This document shows, in pieces, positions 20,239-31,758 of a stretch of 64,000 nucleotides of DNA (the first letter of the stretch is position 1; the number at the start of each line of letters is the position of its first letter). Location of the stretch: contig CM077673.1 in NCBI GenBank assembly GCA_039707655.1, forward strand, positions 268,378,288 through 268,442,287, given 5' to 3'. The notes beneath the pieces were generated by a model. It was given only the letters and a program-made list of their open reading frames with translations, did no database searches and was not told the DNA's origin. A program made the translations under genes and the position numbers. The DNA is from Elymus sibiricus (Eukaryota; Streptophyta; Magnoliopsida; Poales; Poaceae).

Positions 20239-22425
20239 CTAGTTCTTCTTCTTGGGGACCCACATCAAGTTGATGGGGATCCTTGGTGTTGTAGTAGCCT
20301 TTGTAGAAGTTGAGCTTGAAGTAGCCTTGGGAACCCACTCCACCAAAGCTAGGGATTCATCTTCATATGAGTCAATGTCCTCTTGAAGCTTGTTCTTGCC
20401 CTTGAGCTTGTGGTCTTTTGGTGGAAGGTCATCTTGAATGTTTGTCCCCTTGGGAAGAGTATTTTCATACTTGTCCTTTTGAGGAACAAACTTGGGCTTG
20501 GGGTATTGACCTTCTTCCCATTCAACTCCATTAGCGTTGAAGTAGCCAACACCATGGTTCTTTCGGTATCCTCCGTGCTTGCGTACAATTTCCTCAAATT
20601 GCTTACACCCGGCAAGACTCTTGTAGATACCTTTTTCTATAATTCCTTTCAATAAAGCATTTTCTTGCTCAAGTGTAACTTGGCTAAGAGAATCATCATT
20701 AGTGGAATCAATAGAACTACTAGAAGAAACATCATTAGGTTTAGCATTTTTATTGTTGCTACTAGATGAAGAACCTTTCTTGACTTTGTTACTAGTTTGC
20801 TTAGTTTTAACTTGAGGCATGAATGTAGACAAGAGTAGTCGTTTGGCTAGATAAGATGAAGTCTTCTTTTGGAGATCGTCATTGATAGCTTTAAGAAACT
20901 CATGCTCTTGCTCCAAGTTGAGCTTCTCGAAGCGTAGCTTCTCACGAGTTCTTACAAGCTCTCTATGATCTTCAAGAGTAGATTCATGAGCTAACTTAAG
21001 AGTGTCTAGTTCTTTAGTTAGTTGTTCTATTTTCATCTTATCATCATCAATTGACTTATCTTGACTAGTATGAGAATTATCAAGTTCATTTTGACTAACA
21101 TCACTAGTTTTATCAAAGAGCAAGCCATCATCACAAAGCAAGTCATCTTCATCACTATCGAAATCAAGATACTCGGGGTGTGATACCTTGGGGCCTTTAG
21201 CCATGATGCAACTTCCACTCCCTTCGTTTGGTGAATCAAATAGATCATAGGAGTTGGTAGTCACTAGAGCAATTCCGGCAACACCATCATCTTGACTATA
21301 GTCGGAATCGGAATGATAGCTTCTCTCGGAGTTGTTGTCGGAGTCAGAGTCGGAAACCCATTCACCAACATGAGCTTGATGTTTTCTTCTTGTGTAGCTC
21401 TTGGTGTACTTGTCCTTCTTCTCCGAATCTCTATTTCTCCTTGAGTGTCTTCGTTCATAACGATCATCTCTACTCCTTCTCTCTCTTTGAGGTGATTCAT
21501 TCCTTGAGCTTCGTCTTCGAGGTGACTCTTCTCTTCGTTTGTAGGGAGCTGTGCACTCATTGGAGTAGTGTCCGGGCTTCCCACAATTGTAGCAATTGCG
21601 GTCACGACTTGACGAACGCTTCTCATCATATCTTGAGTTGGACCTTCGTTCTTTGCCTCTATTCTGGTAGAACTTGTTGAATTTCTTGACCATGAGGCTT
21701 ATCTCTTCATTGGTGACAAGGTTGTCGCTTGAACTTGCGGGAGCATCACTTGTGGCTTTGTAAGCACCGCTAGACTTGTGGTGAAGCTCTTCTTTGTCTT
21801 TGAGTGTCATCTCATGAGCAACAATCCTTCCAATGACTTCCGTAGGCTTGAGATCTTTGTAGTTGGGCATCATTTGGATCAATGTGCACACGGTGTCGTA
21901 TATCTCATCCAAAGCTCTAAGTATCTTCTTGATGATGAATTTGTCGGTCATTTCTTCGCTTCCTAAGCTGGCAATCTCATTGGTGATGAGAGCTAGCCTA
22001 GAGTACAAATCTGCGACTCCTTCACCATCCTTCATCTTGAACTTGTCAAGCTGACTTTGAAGAATATCTAACTTGGATTCTCTCACGGACTCGGTTCCTT
22101 CGTGCATATCAACCAAAGTATCCCAAATCTCTTTTGCATTCTCAAGACGGCTGATTTTGTTGAATTCTTCAGGGCATAAGCAGTTGAAGAGAATGTTGCA
22201 TGCTTGAGCGTTGTATTGCAACATCTTCAATTCTTCCGCAGTTGCTTCACGATCCGGTTCCTTTCCATCACCAAAGAATTCACCTTGCAAGCCAACACGA
22301 ACAATAGCCCAAACGACGGGGTTATGACCAAGAATATGCATTTTCATTTTGTGCTTCCAACTAGCAAAATTAGTGCCATCAAAGTACGGACCTCTACGGT
22401 GATAATTTCCCTCACTAGACGCCAT
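20239..22425 (-). CDS. gag: E4 Gag, 728 aa, intact
   Basis: ATG at 22423-22425 starts MASSEGNYHRRGPYFDGTNF, the usual opening of Copia Gag (DUF4219/UBN2 type). The capsid region includes EIWDTLVDMHEGTESVRESK and ILRALDEIYDTVCTLIQMMP. A CCHC zinc knuckle follows, CYNCGKPGHYSNEC, then Arg/Ser-rich and acidic stretches and a helical segment (LEQEHEFLKAINDDLQKK). The C-terminus WVPKKKN ends at 20239. The great length beyond the zinc knuckle fits Sirevirus Gag. It is the only full-length uninterrupted structural gene in the window and may be able to form particles that need Pol from another element. Confidence 0.92.
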   Translation of the reverse strand: MASSEGNYHRRGPYFDGTNFASWKHKMKMHILGHNPVVWAIVRVGLQGEFFGDGKEPDREATAEELKMLQYNAQACNILFNCLCPEEFNKISRLENAKEIWDTLVDMHEGTESVRESKLDILQSQLDKFKMKDGEGVADLYSRLALITNEIASLGSEEMTDKFIIKKILRALDEIYDTVCTLIQMMPNYKDLKPTEVIGRIVAHEMTLKDKEELHHKSSGAYKATSDAPASSSDNLVTNEEISLMVKKFNKFYQNRGKERRSNSRYDEKRSSSRDRNCYNCGKPGHYSNECTAPYKRREESPRRRSSRNESPQRERRSRDDRYERRHSRRNRDSEKKDKYTKSYTRRKHQAHVGEWVSDSDSDNNSERSYHSDSDYSQDDGVAGIALVTTNSYDLFDSPNEGSGSCIMAKGPKVSHPEYLDFDSDEDDLLCDDGLLFDKTSDVSQNELDNSHTSQDKSIDDDKMKIEQLTKELDTLKLAHESTLEDHRELVRTREKLRFEKLNLEQEHEFLKAINDDLQKKTSSYLAKRLLLSTFMPQVKTKQTSNKVKKGSSSSSNNKNAKPNDVSSSSSIDSTNDDSLSQVTLEQENALLKGIIEKGIYKSLAGCKQFEEIVRKHGGYRKNHGVGYFNANGVEWEEGQYPKPKFVPQKDKYENTLPKGTNIQDDLPPKDHKLKGKNKLQEDIDSYEDESLALVEWVPKATSSSTSTKATTTPRIPINLMWVPKKKN

Positions 22426-22464
22426 ACTCTCTTAGGTTGTGAGACCAATGCAATGGAGACAAAA

Positions 22465-22476
22465 GCTCTGATACCA
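22465..22476 (-). other. E4 primer-binding site
   Basis: On the minus strand TGGTATCAGAGC lies two bases after the 5' LTR end. This is the usual Copia site complementary to initiator methionine tRNA. Confidence 0.92.
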
Positions 22477-22478
22477 CT

Positions 22479-23996
22479 TGTAGGACCGAAAGTATGTCTA
22501 GAGGGCGTGTGATTAGACTACTTGACCAAATAAAAATTCTACCTTTTCCCAAATTTTAGAGTTGGCAGATTTTAGCATTTCATGGCAAGTCAAGTACACC
22601 CTACACATGCAACTCTAAGAGTATAGCAGCGGAAAGTAATAACAAGCATGAGTAGAAAGGCTAGGGTAGGAAGATCAAACACAATTGTAGACACGATGAT
22701 TTTTCCCGTGGTTCCGATAGGTGGTGCTATCGTACATCCACGTTTATGGAGTCTTCAACCCATGGAGGGTAACGGTCGCGAGAGTCCACGGAGGGCTCCA
22801 CCCATAAGGGTCCACGAAGTAGCAACCTTGACTATTCCATAACGGCTTCCATCCATGAAGGACTAGCCTCACTATGGGTAGATCTTCATGAAGTAGGCGA
22901 TCTCCTTGCCCTTACAAACTTCTTGGTTCAACTCCACAACACGAAGTAGGAGGCTCCCAAGCGACACCTAACCAATCTAGGAGGCACCACCCTCCAAAAG
23001 GTAATAGGCTCGGCAATGATGATGAACTCCTTGCTCTTGTGCTTCAAGATGATAGACTCCTCAACACACAATCACTCTCTCACAGATTTGGCTTGGTGGA
23101 AGAGATGGGATAGGTGGAAAGCAACTTGGGGAGGCTAGAAATCAAGATCCATATGGTTGGAGTGGAAGATCTTGACCTCAACACAAGGGTAGGTGGTTCT
23201 CTCTCAGAAAACTGGATGGGGCAAGTATGGAATAGTTCTGAGTGCTTCTTTTTCGAGTGGGTGGTGGTGAAGGGGTATATATAGGCATCCCCAAAAATCG
23301 AACCGTTACACACAAAATGACCAACTCGGTGACACCGATGTGTTAATCTCGGTGGTACCGAAGTGACCAAAAGGTGGCAACTTTTGAATCTTGGTGAGCC
23401 GATATAGGAAACTCGGTTGCACCGATAAGGTGACCAACGGTCAGATTGCCTATTCTCGGTGACGCCGATCCAACAATCTCGGTGGTACCGATATTGCGAA
23501 TTTGCGTAACAGAAAGTTGGCAACCCAAACTCGGTGGCACCGAAACAGAATCGGTTGCACCGAAAGGCTAGGGTTTGGCTTAGGTCTGTTTGAGTTTGGG
23601 AATCGGTGGCATCGAGTGGAAAGTGTTGGTTGCACCGATTTTGAATATTTGGCTATGGACAGACTTTTTGTGGAAGAGCTTGTGGGTGTTTTTGGTGACT
23701 ATCACTTGTGCACGTATGAGCAATTTGTTCACCAACAAAACCTTACCCCCTTTTAATAGTATTGGCTTTCCTTTGGACTCAAAGTGATTTCTCACAAAGT
23801 AAAATGTAGAGTTCTCTTGCTTGAAGCTTTGCCAATCTATTTCCTTGCATCTTGGGGTAATTCCACAATCTCCACAATCCTTTTGCCATCCCTATCATTG
23901 AACTTTTCCTGAAATATACTTAGTGGAAACATTAGTTCAATGACTTATATGTTGTTATTAATTACCAAAACCACCAAGGGAGCAAATGTGCTTTCA
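22479..23996 (-). repeat. E4 5' LTR
   Basis: It is 1518 bp, the same length as the 3' LTR. It carries the palindrome array (23326-23638) and TATATATA at 23276-23283. Confidence 0.96.
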
Positions 23997-24011
23997 CGAT
24001 CACAGCGGAAC

Positions 24012-24029
24012 TCTCAATGAAAGCACCAA
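24012..24029 (-). other. E3 primer-binding site region
   Basis: On the minus strand TTGGTGCTTTCATTGAGA directly follows the E3 5' LTR. E6 has TTGGTGCTTTAATTGAGA at the same place. Confidence 0.8.
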
Positions 24030-24499
24030 TGTCGGTGTCAAAACCGGCGGATCTCGGGTAGGGGGTCCCAAGCTATGAGACTAGAATCGATGGTAACAGG
24101 AGACGAGGGAGACGATGTTTACCCTGGTTCGGGCCCTCCTATGGAGGTAATACCCTACGTCCTGCTTGATTATATTGATGGTATAAGGGTTACATAGTTG
24201 ATCTACCTCGAGATCGAATAGCTAAAACCCTAGATGAGTTCTCCTGCCCTACAACCTAAAACCCTCCGGCTTATATAGACGCCGAGGGTACCTAGGGCTT
24301 ACACACAGTTGGTTGCACATAAAAGGGAAAAACATGCCTATCTACTGTCGACAGCTTGGAGGACACGCCATGGGTCCTTGAAACTTCCACCTTGGCGACG
24401 GGGCCCTTGATCACCCAATGCTCATCCAGTGGCCCACATAGTCCGGCCCATGAGAAACAGGTCGGCTATCCGAGGACCCCTTAAACTAGGACTCCCTCA
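24030..24499 (-). repeat. E3 5' LTR
   Basis: It is 470 bp, the partner of 4452-4922. The TSD copy ACGAG follows at 24500-24504. Confidence 0.95.
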
Positions 24500-24504
24500 A
24501 CGAG

Positions 24505-24708
24505 GCCCATGACGCGCCGCCCCCTCCTCCCCGGTGCGACGTCGACCCCGAGCCCAGGCATGAAGCACACCCACGCGACCAGCCGCGCGGGCCCCCGGCG
24601 AGGTTGAGAGATGAAGTAAGCTGTCAGGTGGTGCCGCGGCCACGCGCTAACGCGTGAGTGCTCCCCGTGCCGCTGCGTCAGTATCACGACCGTGCGCCTT
24701 TGGAGGCC
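24505..24708 (+). pseudogene. gag: E2 gag, middle fragment between E3 and E5
   Basis: These 204 bp of E2 lie between the E3 and E5 insertions. They are Pro/Arg/Ala rich and contain a stop in the frame expected from upstream. No domain is recognised. The last five bases, AGGCC (24704-24708), are the left TSD of E5, repeated at 58736-58740. Confidence 0.7.
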
Positions 24709-26216
24709 TGTAGGATCGAAAGTATGTCTAGAGGGCGGGGGTGATAAGACTGCTTGACCAAATAAAAATTCTACCTTTTCCCAATTTTAAGTGTTGGCAG
24801 ATTTTAGCACTGATAGCAAGTCAAGTACACCCTACACATGCATGTCTAAGAGTATAGCAACGCAAAGTAACAACAAGCATATGTAGTAGAGGGTAGGAAG
24901 GAAGATCAAACGCAATTTGTAGACACGAAGATTTTTCCCGTGGTTCCGATAGGTGGTGCTATCGTACGTCCACGTTTATGGAGTCTTCAACCCACGGAGG
25001 GTAACGGTCGCGAGAGTCCATGGAGGGCTCCACCCATAAGGGTCCACGAAGTAGCAACCATGACTATTCCATAACGGCTTCCGTCCATGAAGGACTAGCC
25101 TCACTATGGGTAGATCTTCACGAAGTAGGCGATCTCCTTGCCCGTACAAACTTCTTGGTTCAACTCCACAACACGAAGTAGGAGGCTCCCAAGCGACACC
25201 TAACCAATCTAGGAGGCACCACCCTCCAAAAGGTAATAGGCTCGGCAATGTCAATGAACTCCTTGCTCTTGTGCTTCAAGATGATAGACTCCTCAACACA
25301 CAATCACTCTCTCACAGATTTGGCTATGGTGGAAGAGATTGAATTGGTGGAAAGCAACTTGGGGAGGCTAGAGATCAAGATTCATATGGATGGAGTGGAA
25401 TGGCTTGATCTCAACACATGAGTAGGTGGCTCTCTCTCAGAAAATTGGATGGGGCAAGTATGGAATAGTTCTGAGTGCTTCTCTTTCGTGTGGGTGGTGG
25501 TGAAGGGGTATATATAGGCATCCCCAAAAATCCAACCGTTACACCTAAAGTGACCAACTCGGTGACACCGAAGTGTAAAACTCGGTGGTACCGAAGTGAT
25601 CAAAAGACAGTAACTTTTGAATCTCGATGAGACCGATACATAACTCTTGGTGGTACCGATTAGGTGACCAACGGTCACACTACACAACTCGGTGACGCTG
25701 ATCCAAAAAACTCGGTGGTACCGATTTTATAAAACGAGGTAACAGAAAGTTGGCAAGCTGAACTCGGTGGCACCGATGCAGAATCGGTTGCACCGAATGG
25801 CTAGGGTTTGGCATGGGTCTGACTGAGTTTGGGAATCGGTGGCACCGAGTGGAAATTGTTGGTAGCACCGATTTTCATGAATGGCTTGGACAGACTTTTG
25901 TGGAAGAGTTTGTGGATGTTTTTTGGTGACTATCACTTGTGCATGTGGAGCATCTTGTTCAGCAACAGTACCTTACCCCCTTTTAATAATATTGGCTTTC
26001 CTATGGACTCAAAGTGATTTCTCACAAAGTAAAATGTAGAGTCCTTTTGCTTGAAGCTTTGCCAATCCATTTCCTTGCATCTTGGGGTTTCTCCACAATC
26101 CTTTTGCCAACCTATCATTGAACTTTTCCTGAAATATACTTAGTGGAAACATTAGTTCAATGACATATATGTTGTTATTAATTACCAAAACCACCAAGGG
26201 AGCAAATGTGCTTTCA
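24709..26216 (-). repeat. E5 3' LTR
   Basis: It is 1508 bp, tgtaggatcg to gtgctttca, homologous to the E4 LTRs. It carries the palindrome array 25559-25871 and TATATATA 25509-25516. Confidence 0.95.
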
Positions 26217-26738
26217 ATCTCCCCCTTTTTGGTAATTGATGACAACATATAGATCAAAGCTTCGACAAATGATATAATCAATGAATATAATCGTCGCTTT
26301 GAGAGGTATGTGCTAAGCAAGAGCTCCCCCTAAATTTGTGCATTATTTTAATTGGCGTTTGAATGCAAATGCACAATCGATTAGGTACATGGGGCACTCT
26401 TTCATGTCACATACAACTTGGTGGTGTGCGAGAATAATAAGAATGAATATCATAGCACAACACAATCAAGTAAAGGTGAATGATCATCTCATAAGCATCA
26501 TAAGGATAGGAAATAGTAGCAATACGCATCAAGTGTATGATCAAACACCAACAAAGTTTAACACAAGCAAACCAACCAAAAGTTCAATGTTTTTGAAAAT
26601 CGATAAAAAGCAACGCTCTCCCTCTCTCAAAGCCTAAAGATCTATATACATCTTCTCCCCCTTTGGCAACAACTTACCAAAAAGTTCAAAGGTATATAAC
26701 TAAGCGCTCTTCTGGGGCTGATCTCCTCCGGTGGTCGA
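26217..26738 (-). other. E5 polypurine tract and 3' untranslated region
   Basis: The terminal PPT (minus strand AAAAAGGGGGAGAT) is at 26217-26230. Two further purine tracts match those of E4. No coding sequence is seen. Confidence 0.8.
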
Positions 26739-27235
26739 TTATGGAGTCGAGAGAACGGCATCAGCGAAGATATCTGCAGACGTCATGGACGGAGTCGGTG
26801 TAGCAACTTGAGGAACTGGAGGAGCTGAAGAAGCTGTAGCAGGTGCTGATGAAGAAGGTCTCAACTCTGGAGCTGGCACTGTAGCGGATCTAGCCTGAGT
26901 AGTGAACTGAGTGCTCGTCCTGAGAGGTGCACGATCCTCCTCATCATCATCATCTGTAGAATGAGGGCTAGGCACTGCGTCAACTTCCTTCTTGAGCTCT
27001 GTCACAGTCACTGTGAGTGCATCCACCTTGTTGTTGAAAGTGTGAAACTTGTTGTCAACAATCCTCGCAAGACTTGCCTAGTTCTTCAATACCTCACTGA
27101 TGTCCTTCTGCATGCGAAGCATAGTGCTGAGTAGGAGATCCATCTGCTCACTCCTAGACCTTGGCCCCTGAGAACTGGAGTCTCTGGCAGCCTCTGCATG
27201 TGCCTGTGCAGTAGCTGAAGTGGGATGGTCTAGGT
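26739..27235 (-). pseudogene. E5 3' ORF, C-terminal fragment
   Basis: It matches the end of the E4 3' ORF: HPTSATAQAHAEAARDSS, the coiled coil (ALTVTVTELKKEVDAV), an acidic run and an Ala/Pro-rich tail. A TAG near 27078 interrupts it where E4 has a Gln codon a few residues away. The N-terminal part continues at 42903, across E6. E6 duplicated CCATC (27236-27240). Confidence 0.82.
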
Positions 27236-27240
27236 CCATC

Positions 27241-27722
27241 TGAGGGAGTCCTGGACTAGGGGGTCCTCGGGCCGCTGGCCTATCTCCCAATAGGCCGGTT
27301 CGATGGGCCGCTCTCTGGCCATCATGGGAAGAGCCGAATGTATCGAAGACCCCACGTTCCAGAAGGAAGCCTCGAAGGCGCGTCGTGCACTCCAAGTCAA
27401 GATGAGGAGATCGGCATTCCCATCCTCGGTAGGAGACCTTTCATGTGTAAACCCTAGGTACCCCCCGGTGTCTATATAAACCAGGAGGGTTTTAGAATGT
27501 AAGACAGAGAAACTCATCTAGGGTTTTAATTAGTCAATCTCGAGATAGATCAGCTCTGTAACCTTCATACCATCAATATAATCGAGCAGGACGTATGGTT
27601 TTACCTCCATAGGAGGGCCCGAACCTGGGTGAACATCGTCTCCTTCGTCCCCTTGTTACCATCGATCCTAGTCTCACAGCTCAGGACCCCCTACCCGAGA
27701 TCCGCCGGTTTTGACACCGACA
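27241..27722 (+). repeat. E6 5' LTR
   Basis: It runs tgagggagtc to gacaccgaca. The TATA box TATATAAA is at 27473-27480. Confidence 0.95.
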
Positions 27723-27740
27723 TTGGTGCTTTAATTGAGA
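27723..27740 (+). other. E6 primer-binding site region
   Basis: ttggtgctttaattgaga directly follows the LTR, as in E3. Confidence 0.8.
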
Positions 27741-27767
27741 GTTCCGCTGTGATCACCAAAGGAATCG

Positions 27768-29031
27768 ATGGCTCATGTTGTCATCAGCGAAGAAGTCCAT
27801 AGCATGGACTCCTTTGTCCCTGGACAGATCTTCGCTTTCGGCAGCATCGTGCTGCACGCTGACCCGACCGGCCGTCTGGGCCGGGTCGGGAGTTTCGCCC
27901 CCAATCAAGGGGTCAGATTCGGGAACCTAGAGTTCTCCGTAGACTCTCGGGGCAATCCTTCGCTCATCGGGCTCGCAGTCTTACCCGACGAGCCCGAGGA
28001 CTCCGAGGCCTTAACCTCGGATTTCACTTCCGATCCCGTCCACGGGACCCGCCCCGATGATGATCTGGACTTCAATCCGGATCCGGCTATAGTGCCAGAT
28101 TGCCGGGCATCAACTCCTGCCGAATACACTTCTCATGCGGACGCATCGGAAGTTAACTCCGAACGCGTCGGGCAGATTGACCCGATCGAGCTCTCGACAC
28201 TAGACTAAGCTCTAGATCGGATCTTATCGATGCAAATTACTGATGACCCAACCCCGATCCACGCTCAGATCGGCCTTGAGGCGGGTCAAGAAGAATTTTT
28301 CGTCCCACCCACCATCCACTTCGTAGCCACTATCAAAGACTTAACCGATATGTTGGACTACGCCTCCGAGAAGGCAGAAGACATGGAGGAAGAGGATCGC
28401 GCTCCCACCCCCGTCAACACTGGGCGATGGACTGCCACCTCCACCTACGACGTCTACATGGTGGATACTCCAGCCGATAACGGCGAGCGCACACTCGCAA
28501 ATAATGGTGATGAATCGGGTGAGGCACCGTCAAGCCGCCAGAAACCGCGTAAGCGATGAAAGACAAAAAAGGGAAGGGAAGCTATTGCTGGCACCGAAGA
28601 AAATGATACCCGGGACGACCTCGGCGATCCCGATATCCCCGAGTATTCGTTAGAGGACCAGGAAAGACCGGAGGACCAGCGCGACCTCGAAGATCCGAAC
28701 GACTCCGAGGATGACAACTACCTCCCCCCTGTAGAGGAGGAGGATAGCCCGGAAGACGAAGACTTCACCGTCGCCGAAAACATTGAGGATCAGGAACGGT
28801 TTAGACTGCAGCTTTTAGCCACTGCCCGAAGCCTAAAGGCAAAAGCACGGCAGCTCAAGGCCGAACAAGACACCCTCAACGACAGATGGACAAGGGTCCT
28901 ATCAGCCGAGGAAGAATATGGCGCCAGTCTATTGGACCAACCCAAGAGCTATCTACGTTGGCGGCTGCTGCCACAATTCGATGACGAGCTCCCTAATACG
29001 CCGTCCCCCAAGCACGCTCCATACGACTAGC
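27768..29031 (+). pseudogene. gag: E6 gag N-terminal region with in-frame stops
   Basis: ATG at 27768 (MAHVVISEEVHSMDSF) opens a frame interrupted by TAA 28206-28208, TGA 28557-28559 and TAG near 29029. The early part matches the E3 gag start. The middle is strongly acidic (EYSLEDQERPEDQRDLED and more) and is followed by a helical segment (LQLLATARSLKAKARQLKAE). Between the stops the frame stays open, so this was one long Gag N-terminus. It then shifts frame into the capsid. Confidence 0.8.
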
Positions 29032-29086
29032 CGGATCGCCCTCCCCGAGGACGAGATAGGACGGCCACAGAAGGGCAAAGGAGCCA

Positions 29087-30146
29087 ATGGAGACTGAGGA
29101 CAGGTACGACCTGCGACGCGACCTGGATTATAGAACAGGCCGCACGAGATCCATCTACGGATCTAGAGGGTACTCCCCCGATAGACGGGATGAGTACCGG
29201 CCCTGGCTCGACCGAAACAATAGAGTTCGGGACCAACACCGGGCCAGAACAGATGCCGACTACCGGCGTGATATAGCCCGGGTCAGAGGCGCTGCCCACC
29301 CACTGTGCTTCACCGACGAGGTGATGCAGCATCAGTTCCCGGAAGGGTTCAAACCTGTGAACATCAAGCAATACGACGACGCAACTGACCCAGCAGTGTG
29401 GATCGAGGATTTCCTCCTCCACATTCACATGGCACGAGGAGATGATCTCCACGCCATCAAGTACCCCCCCTCTTAAACTTAAGGGACCAGCTCGGCACTG
29501 GTTAAATAGTCTCCCCAAAAATTCTATCGAGAGCTGGGAGGACCTCGAGGATGCATTCCGATCTAACTTCCAGGGAACCTATGTGCGGCCTCCGGACTCC
29601 TCCGACCTAAGCAATGTCGTCCAAAAGGCAGGAGAGTCTGCTCGAGAATTCTGGAATCGGTTCTTGACCAAGAAAAACCAGATCGTCGATTGCCCAGATG
29701 CCGAGGCTATAGCCTCCTTCAGGCACAATATTCGGGACGAATGGCTGGCTCGCCAGCTCGGTCAGGATAAACCTAGGACCATGTCCGCCCTTACATCACT
29801 CATGACCCACTTTTGCGTGGGCGAGGATAACTGGCTAGCAAGACGAAGCCATAACCCCGAAGACCCCGGCACCTCCGAAGTCCGGGATGGAAACGGGAAA
29901 CCACGACGCAAGAAAAACAAACACCGGCACAGCGCTAGCGACGCCAACGACATGGCCGTTAACGCCGGCTTCCGCAACCCTCGATCTGGGCAGCGGAAGA
30001 AGCCTCCTAAAGGCAACCGCGACGGACCCACCCCGCTGGACAAAATCATGAAGAGGCCTTGCCAGATCCATGGCACTGCAGACAAGCCCGCCAACCACAC
30101 CAACCGTAACCGAGGAGAAGGGCAAAGGCCCACGCAGCGAGGATGA
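29087..30146 (+). pseudogene. gag: E6 gag capsid and zinc-knuckle region, frameshifted
   Basis: The capsid has QHQFPEGFKPVNIKQYDDAT and WIEDFLLHIHMARGDDLHAI. The frame then breaks in a run of seven C at about 29465 and resumes as LKLKGPARHWLNSLP, SWEDLEDAFRSNFQGTYVRP and EFWNRFLTKKNQIVDC. A basic linker and a partial zinc knuckle (CQIHGTADKPANH) follow before a second frame change into protease. The homology is clear, and the two frame changes inactivate it. Confidence 0.87.
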
Positions 30147-30954
30147 CGAGGAGCCCCGCGGTCCGAGCAATGGAGGTCAGAAGAAATTCCCTCTAGAGGT
30201 AAAAACTATGAACATGATATACGCCACTCATATACCGAAAAAGGAGAGTAAGCGCGCCCTTCGAGAGGTCTACATCGTAGAGCCTGTAGCCCCGAAGTTT
30301 AACCCATGGTCGGCCTACCCGATCACTTTTGATCGACGAGATCACCCGACCAGTATCCGTCATGGAGGTTCGGCGGCCCTCGTCTTAGACCCCATCATCG
30401 ATGGGTATCACCTCACTAAAGTCCTAATGGACGGAGGAAGTAGCCTAAATCTGATTTACTCAGATACGGTGCAAAAGATGGGTATATATCCATCAAGGAT
30501 CAAACCCAGCAACACTACCTTTAAAGGAGTGACCCCAGGCGTCGAGGCCCGGTGCACGGGGTCTGTGAGCCTGGAAGTGGTGTTCGGCTCGCCCGATAAC
30601 TTCCGTAGCGAGGACTTGATCTTCGACATTGTACCTTTCCGCAGCGGCTATCACGCCCTGCTGGGCCGTACAGCGTTCGCTCGCTTTAATGCCGTCCCAC
30701 AGTACGCATACCTCAAGCTCAAGATGCCTGGGCCCAAGGGGGTCATCACCGTCAACGGCAACACAGAGCGTTCCCTCCGAACTGAGGAACATGCATTGGC
30801 CCTGGTGGCCGAATTCCATTATGAGGACGGTCGGCAAACACCTAAATCTGCCATAAAGGCCTGTAGGTCGACAAACGAGTTCGGTTTCAATCCGAACTCC
30901 CAGATTCTTCTTCTCCCCAGAAATAGGGACACGCGCCCCATTGCACAGCCCTAA
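30147..30954 (+). CDS. E6 aspartic protease region
   Basis: The open frame begins upstream at 30070, overlapping the end of gag in another phase. Clear features are FPLEVKTMNMIYATHIPKK, YPITFDRRDHP, the active site VLMDGGSSLNLIYSD, YHALLGRTAFARFNAV and LKLKMPGPKGVITVNG. The frame closes at 30954 shortly after the protease, and no RT follows. This is the best preserved protease in the window after that of E3. Confidence 0.88.
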
Positions 30955-31753
30955 CGACTGTCAAACACGTGCCAAGAAGGCACAACTTCGCACTCAAGAT
31001 TCCATGGGCAGCAGTGGGGAACAACCATCAAAGGGTAACTGTTCGGCCGGACCGAACCATTACCAGTAAACGTCCTCGGACAAAACACAGGTACCATCAA
31101 GGACCTGCTAAAGCGTAAAGCTCATCCACACTGTGGTGACTTCTCAAGACCTTCTTCCCAAGGTCCGCTCGGCGACAGCATCACCCTTCAAGGGATGCAA
31201 CCCCCGCAGAGGAATATGAACGGACAGGCGACAGGGCACATCGAGGACGTCATGCCACCAATCGAAGACCCCTGGTACAACCTCCCCTCTATAAATTTTA
31301 TATTTCACCCTCAAATACCTGTAAACAGTTGTTTCGGCAAACGGAGCTATAAGAATTATTGAGCAAATACAAGACCATTATACATGGCCACTTTGTTGTA
31401 TTTTATATTTCCTCTGTTCTTCCCTCATCAACTCTTCTTGCGACAACTGTTCGGTATACGTCATGAGGCAACCGGCTAATAGACCGGGGACTTGAAATTA
31501 AAAATTGCCCTGAGCATCACCCCAACACAGCGGGTCGTGTGCTCGGTGTCTTGGATTTCGCTTTATATGCATAGGATCCGAACTATGTCTTGGGTCAATA
31601 GTTGGGTTGCCCGGCTCCTGTGATTGCCCCGTTACGTTCCGCTTGTTCGGCTAAAGGGGCAAAGGGAGAACCACTGCGATTGTGTTTCCAGTTCACCTGG
31701 TCAAGCACCTCAGGGGAGAAAGCCGAAAACTGACCGTCATAGTAAGCGAGAAC
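30955..31753 (+). other. E6 spacer after protease
   Basis: RT would start here in E3-like relatives, but no RT, RNase H or integrase motif is visible in any frame. It is AT-richer from 31290. E7 inserted at its end, duplicating CGGTC (31754-31758 and 38078-38082). Confidence 0.7.
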
Positions 31754-31758
31754 CGGTC

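Larger units (their letters stand above)
14406..23996 (-). mobile_element. E4: pol-less Copia (Sirevirus-like) LTR retrotransposon, minus strand
   Basis: It is complete, with TSD CGATC and two 1518-bp LTRs that differ at about 35-40 positions by eye (about 2.5%). On the minus strand the order is 5' LTR, PBS (TGGTATCAGAGC), gag, about 0.9 kb non-coding, an internal TATA and palindrome module, a long 3' ORF, multiple polypurine tracts and 3' LTR. There is no protease, integrase, RT or RNase H. Large gag, an ORF after the pol position, repeated PPTs and palindromic LTR sites fit Sireviruses. E5 has the same structure, so the lack of pol is a property of the family and not of one copy. Confidence 0.93.
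4452..24499 (-). mobile_element. E3: Gypsy (Tat/Retand-like) LTR retrotransposon, minus strand, contains E4
   Basis: It is bounded by TSD ACGAG and by LTRs of 471 and 470 bp that differ at roughly a dozen positions by eye (about 2.5%). Without E4 it is 10452 bp. On the minus strand the order is 5' LTR, PBS, gag, protease, RT, RNase H, a second archaeal-type RNase H, integrase, a non-coding gap, an oppositely oriented spliced gene (plus strand), PPT and 3' LTR. The second RNase H and the antisense gene are known traits of the plant Tat group. E4 inserted just upstream of the gag start. In-frame stops make it non-functional. Confidence 0.95.

Noticed and set aside
22465..22476. tRNA gene
   Set aside because: It is only a 12-nt complement of a tRNA 3' end next to an LTR, i.e. 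a primer-binding site. No cloverleaf sequence surrounds it.
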